Shown here: one piece after another, positions 17,571 through 24,815 of the stretch
How positions within the stretch are numbered: the first letter of the stretch is position 1
Layout: each line of letters starts with the position of its first letter
NCBI RefSeq assembly: GCF_004217545.1
Contig: NZ_SHKY01000001.1
Coordinates: 6,014,001-6,078,000 of the forward strand
Reading direction: 5' to 3'
DNA: 64,000 nt
DNA from: Krasilnikovia cinnamomea
GTDB lineage: Bacteria > Actinomycetota > Actinomycetes > Mycobacteriales > Micromonosporaceae
The notes under the pieces: model-generated
Told to the model about the DNA's origin: nothing
Database searches by the model: none
Seen by the model: only the letters and a program-made list of their open reading frames with translations
Translations under genes and position numbers: made by a program

Positions 17571-18869
17571 TCAGCCCCGGTCGATCGTCAGGTCGAGGAA
17601 GTGGGTGGAGCAGGAGATGCACGGGTCGTAGTTGCGGATCGCCTGCTCACACTCCGCGGTCAGCCGCTCGTCGTCGAAGTCCAGCCGGGCCGCGACGAAG
17701 CGGCGCAGGTCGTCCTCGATGCTGGCCTGGTTCTGCGAGGTGGGCGGCACGATCCGGGCCGTCGTGATCAGCCCCTCGGCGTCCAGACCGTAGCGGTGGA
17801 ACAGGATCCCGCGCGGTGCCTCCGTCGCGCCGAAACCGACCCCGGCCCGGGGCGGCACGTCCACGGCGGGCCGGGCCGGCGGCTCGTACGCGTCGATCAG
17901 CCGCAACGCCTCCTCGACCGCGTACACCACCTCGACGGCACGGACCAGGATGCTGCGGTACGGGTTGCGGCACTGTTCGCCCAGCCCGGCCGCGTCGGCG
18001 GCCTCGCGGGCCAGCGGCGACAGCCACCGCCGGTTGAGCGTGTACCGGGCGGCCGGGCCGACCAGATACCGGCCGCGGTCGGCCAGCCGGGCGTGCAGCG
18101 CGGTGGAGTGCGGCACCTGCTCCTCAATGACGTGCTGCTCGAAGTCGCCTGGCCCGAAGGTCAGGCCGCCCGTGGTGGCCACCGTGCCACCCTCGATGGC
18201 GTACCGGCCGTCGGTGGTCAACGCCAGCATCTCGTGGTCGTGGTGGAAGTCCGGGAACTCGAACCCGGCCGCCCATTGCACGGTGTCCAGGGCCTGATCG
18301 AGCGCCACCCGCAGCGTCCGGGCCAGCGCGGCCAGCTCGCTGGGGGCGGGGGCGCGGTAGAAGCCGCCGACCCGTACGTTGATCGGGTGGATGGCCCGGC
18401 CGCCCAGCAGCTCGACGATCGCGTTGCCGGCCTTCTTCAACGCCAGACCGCGCTCGACCAGGTCCCGGCGGTCCTTCGCCAGCTCCAGCGCGCTCGGGTA
18501 GCCCAGGAAATCCGGCGCGTGCAGCAGGTAGATGTGCAGGGTATGGCTCTCGATCCACTCCCCGCAGTAGAGCAACCGCCGCAGGTCCGCGATCGGCCCG
18601 TCCACCCGCACCCCGCACGCGTCCTCGATCGCCGCGCACGCGCTCATCTGGTACGCCACCGGGCAGATCCCGCAGATCCGGGCGGTGATGTCCGGCGGCT
18701 CGGTGTACCGGCGCCCCCGCAGGAACGCCTCGAAGAACCGCGGCGGCTCGTAGATCTCCAACCGGACGTCCTCGACGGCGCCCCCGCGGACCCGTACGTG
18801 CATGGCGCCCTCACCCTCGACCCGGGCCAGCGCCCGTACGTCGAGGGTCCGATCCGACCGGTGAGTCAT
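17571..18869 (-). CDS. hyhL: [NiFe] hydrogenase large (alpha) subunit, group 3b-like
   Basis: 432 aa. Holds the NiFe(CN)2CO active site. The L1 motif RICGICP (Cys66, Cys69) and L2 motif DPCISCSTH (Cys417, Cys420, His423) supply the four nickel ligands. Nine residues (FLDLTIDRG) follow His423 and are the expected cleaved extension. The short length and the partner genes (FAD/NAD reductase and iron-sulfur beta subunit) point to group 3b, the bidirectional NAD(P)-linked sulfhydrogenase type that M. smegmatis makes under hypoxia. Group assignment is by gene context and motifs, not phylogeny. The ATG overlaps the small-subunit stop. Confidence 0.94.
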   Translation of the reverse strand: MTHRSDRTLDVRALARVEGEGAMHVRVRGGAVEDVRLEIYEPPRFFEAFLRGRRYTEPPDITARICGICPVAYQMSACAAIEDACGVRVDGPIADLRRLLYCGEWIESHTLHIYLLHAPDFLGYPSALELAKDRRDLVERGLALKKAGNAIVELLGGRAIHPINVRVGGFYRAPAPSELAALARTLRVALDQALDTVQWAAGFEFPDFHHDHEMLALTTDGRYAIEGGTVATTGGLTFGPGDFEQHVIEEQVPHSTALHARLADRGRYLVGPAARYTLNRRWLSPLAREAADAAGLGEQCRNPYRSILVRAVEVVYAVEEALRLIDAYEPPARPAVDVPPRAGVGFGATEAPRGILFHRYGLDAEGLITTARIVPPTSQNQASIEDDLRRFVAARLDFDDERLTAECEQAIRNYDPCISCSTHFLDLTIDRG

Positions 18870-19690
18870 CGACGCTCCGTTTCCACCTCTCCGGGACCCG
18901 CCGCCGGGGGAGGGCCGACGGTGACCCGGGACAACTCGACAAATGCTGGGGCGGCCGCGTTGAAGGTGCGGTAGGCCCGGACGATGTCGGCCTCCGACAT
19001 GCCGGTCGCCCGCAGCAGCCCGGCCTCGGCGGCGGCGTTGGGGGACTCCATCGGTCCGAAACAGCCGTAGCAGCCACGCTGGTGGGCCGGACACAACGCC
19101 CCGCAACCCGCATGGGTGACCGGGCCGAGACACGGCGTCCCGTGCGCCACCACCACACACACGGCATGGCGCTGCTTGCATTCGAAGCACACGCTGTGCG
19201 CAGGGATGTTTGGCTTGCGGCCTACCAGCAGCGCGGTGATGACCTCCAGCAGCTGGCGGCGGTCGATGGGGCAGCCGTGCAGCTCGTAGTCGACGTCGAC
19301 GTGTGCGGCGATCGGGGTGGAGGTGGCCAGCGTGGACACGTACCGCGGCTGGGCGTAGACCACCGAGGTGAACTCGTCGACGTCGGCGAAGTTGCGCAAC
19401 GCCTGCACCCCGCCGGCGGTGGCGCACGCGCCGATGGTCACCAGCGTCCGGGACATCTGCCGGACCCGCTGGATGCGTTCCGCGTCCTCCGGCGTGGTGA
19501 TCGATCCCTCGACCAGGGACACGTCGTAGGGGCCGGGCAGCACCGCGCGGCTCGCCTCCAGGAAATGCGCGATGCGCACCCGCCCCGCCACGGCCAGCAG
19601 CTCGTCCTCGCAGTCGAGCAGGGTCAGCTGGCAGCCGTCGCACGAGGCGAACTTCCACACCGCCAGGGTCGGCAGTCCGTCGTCGTCCAT
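18866..19690 (-). CDS. hyhS: [NiFe] hydrogenase small (delta) subunit
   Basis: 274 aa electron-transfer subunit. Proximal cluster ligands: CDGCQLT near 17-20, GACATAGG near 95 and GCPIDRR near 140. The Cys-rich C-terminal part (CFECKQRHAVC, CLGPVTHAGCGALC, GCYGCFGP) provides two further clusters. No Tat signal peptide is present, so the enzyme is cytoplasmic, as expected for group 3. The ATG overlaps the reductase stop by one base. Confidence 0.94.
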   Translation of the reverse strand: MDDDGLPTLAVWKFASCDGCQLTLLDCEDELLAVAGRVRIAHFLEASRAVLPGPYDVSLVEGSITTPEDAERIQRVRQMSRTLVTIGACATAGGVQALRNFADVDEFTSVVYAQPRYVSTLATSTPIAAHVDVDYELHGCPIDRRQLLEVITALLVGRKPNIPAHSVCFECKQRHAVCVVVAHGTPCLGPVTHAGCGALCPAHQRGCYGCFGPMESPNAAAEAGLLRATGMSEADIVRAYRTFNAAAPAFVELSRVTVGPPPAAGPGEVETERR

Positions 19691-20538
19691 CACAGCTCCC
19701 GTACGCTCAGCAGCGGTTCCGCCCCGGCCCAGTCGACGACCGGCCCGTCGCGGCACAGCAGCAACGGCCCGAGCTGGCAGTGCCCGCACCAGCCGGCGCC
19801 GCACCGCATGGTGCGTTCGAGCGACACCCTGATCCGGTCGGCCGGGACGCCGCGGGTGAGAAGCCCCTGTGCGGTGAACCGCATCATCACCTCCGGGCCG
19901 CAGATGAACGCGACCGTCCGCGCCGGGTCGAACGCCGCGCGGGCCAGCAACGACGTCACCACACCGACGTGCCCGCTCCAGTCGCCGTCCGGCCGGTCGA
20001 CGGTGACCTCGACGTCGATGCCCGCGTCGGCCCACGAGCGCAGCTCCGCTCCGTAGAGCAGGTCGGCCGGGGTGCGGACGCCGACGAGCACGCTCACCCG
20101 CCCGTACCGGGCCCGGTCGGCGAGCGCGGCCAGCACGACCGGCCGCAGCGGGGCGAGGCCGATGCCCCCGGCGACGATCACCACGTCCGCGCCGGTGGCG
20201 TCCCGCAGGTTCCACCCGGTGCCGTATGGCCCGCGGACCCCCACCGTGCCGCCCGGCGCCGTGCCGGTCAGCGCCCGGGTGACCGCGCCGACCGCGCGGA
20301 TGGTGTGCACCAGGCGGTCGCCGCTCGCTCCGCCGCCGCTCAGTGAGATGGGCACTTCACCGATCCCGTACGCGGTCAGCATCGCGAACTGTCCGGCCGC
20401 GAACGGTGGGAGCGGGCCGGAGTCGCGTGCCAGCTCCACCGTCACGGTGTCGTAGGTGTCCACCCGCCGCGACACCACCCGGTACGGCAGCGGCAGCGCG
20501 GCCGTGGTCGCGACGGACGTGGCGGCTGGCGCGGTCAC
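19690..20538 (-). CDS. hyhG: Hydrogenase FAD/NAD(P)-binding gamma subunit
   Basis: 282 aa ferredoxin-NADP-reductase-like subunit that passes electrons between NAD(P)H and the iron-sulfur chain. Seen: FAD domain (GQFAMLTAYGIGEVPISLSG), NAD-binding glycine motif VAGGIGLAPLRP, CGPEVMMR, and a C-terminal 2Fe-2S site CGAGWCGHCQLGPLLLC as in PyrK/HydG proteins. The start is GTG overlapping the preceding stop (GTGA); longer in-frame forms read through the upstream gene. Confidence 0.9.
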   Translation of the reverse strand: MTAPAATSVATTAALPLPYRVVSRRVDTYDTVTVELARDSGPLPPFAAGQFAMLTAYGIGEVPISLSGGGASGDRLVHTIRAVGAVTRALTGTAPGGTVGVRGPYGTGWNLRDATGADVVIVAGGIGLAPLRPVVLAALADRARYGRVSVLVGVRTPADLLYGAELRSWADAGIDVEVTVDRPDGDWSGHVGVVTSLLARAAFDPARTVAFICGPEVMMRFTAQGLLTRGVPADRIRVSLERTMRCGAGWCGHCQLGPLLLCRDGPVVDWAGAEPLLSVREL

Positions 20539-21020
20539 GACGGCACCTCGGTCGAGGGCCGGCCGGCCTGCGCTGGGGTCGCGTACAGGTCCAGCACCCG
20601 CAGCCGGGTCGCCATCAGCCGCTCGATGATGACCGGCGTGAAGCAGCGCAGGATCGCGTACCCGAACGCGGGGTCGTCCGCGCAACGATCCCGGACAGCG
20701 GCGGCGTCGAACACGACCGTCGTCGTGTCCTCGCGGGCCACCGCGCCGAAGTGCCACCGGTAGGGCGGGTGCAGCCAGGACCAGCCCAGGACGGTGTCTG
20801 CGGACAGTGTCTCGATGACCTGTTCGCCCCGGCCGGGCACCCGCATGTCGAGAGCGACGCTACCGGAGCCGATGAGCCAGAACCGGTCGGCGTCCCCGCC
20901 CTCGGCGAAGAGCCGTTCACCAGCTCGGTACGACTCCGGCGTGCCGTAGGCGGCCAGCTGCGCGCGCTGGGCGTCGCTGAGCTCGGCAAAGACGGTGTGG
21001 GCAGCAATCGGGTCGCTCAT
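20535..21020 (-). CDS. Cyclic-nucleotide-binding-domain protein without HTH
   Basis: 161 aa. A single CRP-like sensor domain (YRAGERLFAEGGDADRFWLIGSGSVAL, then GWSWLHPPYRWHFGAVA) without a C-terminal DNA-binding helix-turn-helix. It is wedged between the iron-sulfur and flavin subunit genes with 4-nt overlaps on both sides, so it is made in step with the hydrogenase. A role in allosteric control or assembly is possible but unproven. Whether the canonical cAMP-contact Arg/Ser is kept is unclear by eye. Confidence 0.85.
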   Translation of the reverse strand: MSDPIAAHTVFAELSDAQRAQLAAYGTPESYRAGERLFAEGGDADRFWLIGSGSVALDMRVPGRGEQVIETLSADTVLGWSWLHPPYRWHFGAVAREDTTTVVFDAAAVRDRCADDPAFGYAILRCFTPVIIERLMATRLRVLDLYATPAQAGRPSTEVPS

Positions 21021-22189
21021 GTCCGGTCCTCTCGGTCGGGGGTCTCCGGCGAGGGGAAGGCTTCCTGCAGGGAGAACAGGGCGGCCGCCTCCTGGGTGAT
21101 GTCGATGCCGGTCGGGCACCACGCGATGCAGCGGCCGCAGCCGACGCACCCGGAGGAGCCGAACTGCTCATGCCAGGTGCCCAGTTTGTGGCTGATCCAC
21201 TGCCGGTAGCGGGACTGGCCGCTGGTGCGCACGCTGCCGCCGTGCAGGTAGGTGAAGTCGAGGTCGTAGCAGGAGTCCCAGCGACGCCACCGCTCCGCGT
21301 GCTCGCCGGTCAGATCGGTGACGTCCTCCGTAGTGGTGCAGAAGCACGTCGGGCAGACCATGGTGCAGTTGCCGCAGGTCAGGCAGCGCGAGGCGACGTC
21401 GTCCCAGTGCGGCGACTCCCGGCTCGCGGCCAGCATCTCCGGCAGGCCCTCCGTGCGTAGCTCGCGGCCCATCCGGGTGGCGGCCGCGGCGACGGCGCCC
21501 TCGGCCTTTCGGACGGTCGCGTCGTCGGCGACGTGACCGGGTACGGCGCCCAGTACCTCCGCCCCGACTGGGGTAGCGGCCCGCACCAGGAACCGGTGCC
21601 CCGCGTCATCAACGAGCTCGGTGAGGGCGAGATCGAAACCGGATTCGGCATGCGGGCCCGTGCCCATGGAGGTGCAGAAGCAGGTGGCGCCCGGCTCCGT
21701 ACACTCCACGGCGATGATCAGGTTGCCGTCGCGGCGACCGGCGTAGATCGGATCGACGTGCCGGCCACCGGTCAGTACCCGGTCCAGCACGCCGATGGCG
21801 GCCAGGTCGCAGGGGCGGACGCCGAGCAGCGCGTACCGTTGCGGCTCTTCCGGTTCGGTGACCACTGTCCCGGTGGACCGGTCGGCCGACCACATCCGGG
21901 CCCGGGCCGGGTGCAGCACCTTCTTCCACGATTGTGGACCGGCCGAGTGGGCGAAGGCGGCATTGTCGTCGCGGGGGCGCAGCCGGTAACGGCCCGCCTC
22001 GCTGTCGACGCCCCAGCCGTGTGGCAGATCCGCGGCGGACGTGAGCTCGTCGAGCACGATCGCGCCGTCACGGACCGTCGGGCCGACCACCGTATAGCCG
22101 CGGCCGTGCAGCGCGTCGAACAGGTCCTGCAGCGCGAGCGCATCGATAACCGTTGGCGGCTCGTGCCGGGCGTCGCTTCCTGGCTGCAT
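21017..22189 (-). CDS. hyhB: Hydrogenase 4Fe-4S beta subunit (HyhB / sulfite-reductase A-like)
   Basis: 390 aa, first gene of the hydrogenase operon. The N-terminal part is the domain of anaerobic sulfite reductase subunit A (LLGVRPCDLAAIGVLD near 125). The C-terminal part has two 4Fe-4S motifs, CLTCGNCTMVCP and CVGCGRCIAWCP. It carries electrons between the small subunit and the flavin subunit. Two candidate DosR-like boxes lie about 100 and 140 bp upstream. Confidence 0.92.
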   Translation of the reverse strand: MQPGSDARHEPPTVIDALALQDLFDALHGRGYTVVGPTVRDGAIVLDELTSAADLPHGWGVDSEAGRYRLRPRDDNAAFAHSAGPQSWKKVLHPARARMWSADRSTGTVVTEPEEPQRYALLGVRPCDLAAIGVLDRVLTGGRHVDPIYAGRRDGNLIIAVECTEPGATCFCTSMGTGPHAESGFDLALTELVDDAGHRFLVRAATPVGAEVLGAVPGHVADDATVRKAEGAVAAAATRMGRELRTEGLPEMLAASRESPHWDDVASRCLTCGNCTMVCPTCFCTTTEDVTDLTGEHAERWRRWDSCYDLDFTYLHGGSVRTSGQSRYRQWISHKLGTWHEQFGSSGCVGCGRCIAWCPTGIDITQEAAALFSLQEAFPSPETPDREDRT

Positions 22190-22282
22190 GTCACACCCCT
22201 TGACATCTCGAGGCCGTGCGGGGTCCGGCCCAGCCTATGCCGGTACGGCGGTGTCCCTGGTTCCATTCCTACCGAGATTGGC

Positions 22283-22296
22283 GGGTCGGGTGACAT
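22283..22296. promoter_or_regulatory. Partial DosR-like box before the hydrogenase operon
   Basis: GGGTCGGGTGACAT has the full left half and G10/C12 of GGGNC-N4-GNCCC but not the last two C. About 100 bp upstream of the hyhB-like start. Confidence 0.35.
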
Positions 22297-22325
22297 TCCG
22301 TGGCCTGCCGACTCCCACGGGATTG

Positions 22326-22339
22326 CGGCCCGTCGGCCC
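22326..22339. promoter_or_regulatory. DosR-like box before the hydrogenase operon
   Basis: CGGCCCGTCGGCCC matches all constrained positions except the first. Its centre is 43 bp (about four turns) from the partial box at 22283-22296. Confidence 0.45.
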
Positions 22340-22475
22340 GTGGGGCATCCACAACGGATGACCTGTGTCCACGCGGCAATGACTGGCACCAGTGTGCGGA
22401 GGTCAGGATCAGTGGCCACGCCTAAGGATCATCGCCCGGTGAACGTGCGGACATGGACCGATGTCACGACTCCGA

Positions 22476-22489
22476 GGGACCTTCGGCTC
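22476..22489. promoter_or_regulatory. DosR-like box before the CBS-BON gene
   Basis: GGGACCTTCGGCTC deviates from GGGNC-N4-GNCCC at one base. About 140 bp upstream of the CBS-BON start. Confidence 0.5.
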
Positions 22490-22629
22490 AGGCGCCCTTC
22501 ACCCCCGGGGGTCTGCGGTCGAGGTGGAATCCCTGCCGGGACGGTAGGCCCGCCCGGCAAGGACGCTCGACTCTGCCGGCCCGCGTGCGGTGGACCGTAG
22601 CGTGACGGCCGACGGCTGAGGAGGGTCGC

Positions 22630-23322
22630 ATGCTGAAGAACCTGACCGTGGACGACGTGATGACGACGAAGGTCATCTCTGTGCCACCGGATGCTCCGTA
22701 TCGCACCGTGGTCGACACCCTCATCGCACACCGGGTCAGCGCCGTGCCCGTCGTGGACGACTTCCTCCGCGTTCTCGGTGTGGTTTCGGAAGCAGACCTG
22801 CTCAACAAGATCGAATACGCCGGTGACGAGCCGCGCCTGTTCGAGAGCCGCAAGCGCCGGCGCCAACGGGGCAAGAGTCAAGCTGCCACGGCGCGCGATC
22901 TCATGACCGCGCCGGCCATCGAGGCGATCAGCGGCGTCACCACCATCGCGGCCGCGGCTCGCCGAATGAACGAGCACGATGTCAAGCGCCTGCCGGTCGT
23001 CGACGACCTGGGCAGGCTGGTCGGCATCGTGTCGCGCGGTGACCTCCTCAAGGTTCATCTGCGCCCGGACGACGACATCCGCGTCGACGTCGAGAACGAC
23101 GTTCTCGGGGTCTTCCTCGCGGAGGAGTCGACCGGTGTGGGCGTGACGGTGAGTGGCGGCGTCGTCACCGTCACGGGCGCCGTCGAGCGGTGGTCCACGC
23201 GCGACATCGTGGAACGGCACATCCGGCGGATTCCCGGTGTCGTGGACGTCGTCAGCCAACTGACCTACGAGTTCGACGATCGGACGATGGCCGGACCCGG
23301 CCTGGGCTTCGGTATCAGCTGA
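22630..23322 (+). CDS. CBS-pair and BON domain protein
   Basis: 230 aa. Two CBS motifs (VDDVMTTKVISVPPDAP near 7-60 and ARDLMTAPAIEAISG near 88-145) make one Bateman module that may sense adenine nucleotides. They are joined by a basic linker (RKRRRQRGK, about 74-82) and followed by a BON domain (VTVSGGVVTVTGAVERW onward, about 150-215), often linked to membrane or lipid association. Start is ATG after GAGGAGGGTCGC. CBS proteins such as Hrp1 (Rv2626c) are among the strongest DosR-induced genes of M. tuberculosis, and a DosR-like box precedes this one. Confidence 0.9.
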   Translation: MLKNLTVDDVMTTKVISVPPDAPYRTVVDTLIAHRVSAVPVVDDFLRVLGVVSEADLLNKIEYAGDEPRLFESRKRRRQRGKSQAATARDLMTAPAIEAISGVTTIAAAARRMNEHDVKRLPVVDDLGRLVGIVSRGDLLKVHLRPDDDIRVDVENDVLGVFLAEESTGVGVTVSGGVVTVTGAVERWSTRDIVERHIRRIPGVVDVVSQLTYEFDDRTMAGPGLGFGIS

Positions 23323-23372
23323 CCCGCATCGAACAGCGCACCCTGCGCGACCGGCGCCTTCCTCAATTCAGC

Positions 23373-23386
23373 GGGCCCTTCGGCCC
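23373..23386. promoter_or_regulatory. DosR-like box, full match
   Basis: GGGCCCTTCGGCCC matches GGGNC-N4-GNCCC at every constrained base and carries the frequent TTCGG core. It lies between the CBS-BON gene and the nitroreductase, about 210 bp before the latter. Confidence 0.55.
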
Positions 23387-23409
23387 CGGAGGTGACCTGG
23401 AACCTGGCA

Positions 23410-23430
23410 GCGGGCCTGACGCAGGCCCGC
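23410..23430. terminator. Hairpin after the CBS-BON gene
   Basis: An 8-bp perfect stem GCGGGCCT/AGGCCCGC with a 5-nt loop. No T tract follows, as is common for actinobacterial terminators. Confidence 0.45.
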
Positions 23431-23507
23431 AAGGCCGGGACGGCAGTCCGACGGTGCCACCGGGCACTCCGACGCTCTCGGAGCGAATCATTGGTCCCGC
23501 TCCGGCG

Positions 23508-23521
23508 GGGCCTTTCGCCTC
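23508..23521. promoter_or_regulatory. DosR-like box before the nitroreductase
   Basis: GGGCCTTTCGCCTC keeps C5, G10 and C12 of the DosR core and deviates at one constrained base. It lies 72 nt upstream of the nitroreductase ATG. Confidence 0.5.
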
Positions 23522-23592
23522 GTGCCTGAGGAATGGCTGATGATTCACAGTGAGGGTAAGGCGCCGGCACTGGAAGTAGGTGTGCTACCACC

Positions 23593-24594
23593 ATGACGAT
23601 CCGCACCAGCTCGACGGCTGCGGTGCTCGCACGGGCCGCGGCGATGGCGGGCTACGCACCGTCGGTGCACAACACGCAGCCCTGGCGGTGGACGATCCGG
23701 CCGGACCGGATGGAGCTGACCGCCGTGCGGAGCCGGCAGCTTCCGGCGATCGATCCGGACGGCCGGCTGCTGATGATCAGCTGCGGAGCCGCGCTGCACC
23801 ACGCCCGGACGGCGCTGACCGCAGCCGGCTGGGACTACACCGTCGACCGGCTCCCGGTCCCGGATCAGCCCGATCTTCTGGCGGTGCTCACGCCGACCGT
23901 GCACCGGGAGCCCGACGCCGCCGCGGCGCGGCTGGTGCAGACCGTGGAGCTGCGGCACACCGATCGGCGCCCGGTCAGCGACACCCAACTCCCGGAAGCC
24001 ACGCTGACGCAGGTCGTGGCGGCGGCCGAGGCGGAGGGCATCGCGTGTGGCCTGCTCACCGGCGAGCACGTCTTCGACCTGGCCGCAGCCGCTTCGCGGG
24101 CCGACGCTGTGGAGAAGGCAGACCCTGAGATTCAGGACGAGCTTACGTACTGGATCGGACGCCACGACAGGCTGGGCATTCCCCCGGGCACGCTGACCGG
24201 TGAACAGCCGGCAACGACGGTGCCGGTGCGCGACTTCGGGCAGCCCGGGGCGCTGCCGTCCGGTCCTGGGCATGACCGGGCGGCGCGGTATGCGGTGCTG
24301 TTCGGCGCCTCGGACGAGCCGTCGTGCTGGCTGCGGGCGGGAGAGGCGCTGTCCGCGGCCTGGCTGACGGCGACCCGGCTCGGCGCCTCGGTGCTTCCAC
24401 TCAGCGCGGTGATCGAGGTACCGGTGACCCGCACGGCTCTGCGCCGCGCCATCGACGACCTGGGCTGGCCATTTCTCGTGCTCCGGATCGGCATCGCGGA
24501 CCCGGACCACCCCGGCGCGGCACATCCCCCACGGCTACCCATCGCTCAGATTGTCGACCTGGAAGAGGTACGTCACCTGCTGGGCCGCGACTGA
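23593..24594 (+). CDS. Acg-family nitroreductase-like flavoprotein
   Basis: 333 aa. The N-terminal half starts with the nitroreductase-type pattern RAAAMAGYAPSVHNTQPWRW (residues 14-33), and the C-terminal half repeats the fold with GHDRAARYAVLFG and GEALSAAWLTATRLG. The double-nitroreductase architecture and length match the Acg family (Rv2032, Rv3127, Rv3131), all strongly DosR-induced in M. tuberculosis. These proteins bind FMN but may lack ordinary NAD(P)H nitroreductase activity and may store flavin. The DosR-like boxes upstream support the same control here. Confidence 0.9.
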   Translation: MTIRTSSTAAVLARAAAMAGYAPSVHNTQPWRWTIRPDRMELTAVRSRQLPAIDPDGRLLMISCGAALHHARTALTAAGWDYTVDRLPVPDQPDLLAVLTPTVHREPDAAAARLVQTVELRHTDRRPVSDTQLPEATLTQVVAAAEAEGIACGLLTGEHVFDLAAAASRADAVEKADPEIQDELTYWIGRHDRLGIPPGTLTGEQPATTVPVRDFGQPGALPSGPGHDRAARYAVLFGASDEPSCWLRAGEALSAAWLTATRLGASVLPLSAVIEVPVTRTALRRAIDDLGWPFLVLRIGIADPDHPGAAHPPRLPIAQIVDLEEVRHLLGRD

Positions 24595-24737
24595 CTGAGT
24601 GCGGCATACATCCGCCACTCCCTTCGGGCGCTACCGCAACCCGTCGCAGAAGGGGACCGGTTCTGTGGCCGGCGCCATTCGGACGGCTTACACGCCCTCT
24701 GGGTGAGCGCGGGGCAGAACCGGCGTGTGTTGCCGGT

Positions 24738-24773
24738 GACGGAGGCGGGGGCGCGTTCCGCCCCCGCTCCGTC
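24738..24773. terminator. Bidirectional terminator between nitroreductase and SQR genes
   Basis: GACGGA + GCGGGGGCG pairs with CGCCCCCGC + TCCGTC around a 5-nt loop, with one bulged G. It sits between the convergent nitroreductase and sulfide:quinone oxidoreductase genes. Confidence 0.7.
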
Positions 24774-24815
24774 GGGAGGGTCGAGACCCTCGATGCCCGG
24801 CGGGCGCGGGGCAGC

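Larger units (their letters stand above)
22190..22629. other. 440-bp divergent regulatory region
   Basis: Gene-free stretch between the hydrogenase operon (leftward) and the CBS-BON gene (rightward). It holds candidate DosR-like boxes, listed separately, and a CCCCCGGGGG palindrome near 22505. No reading frame with good coding character was seen. Confidence 0.7.
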
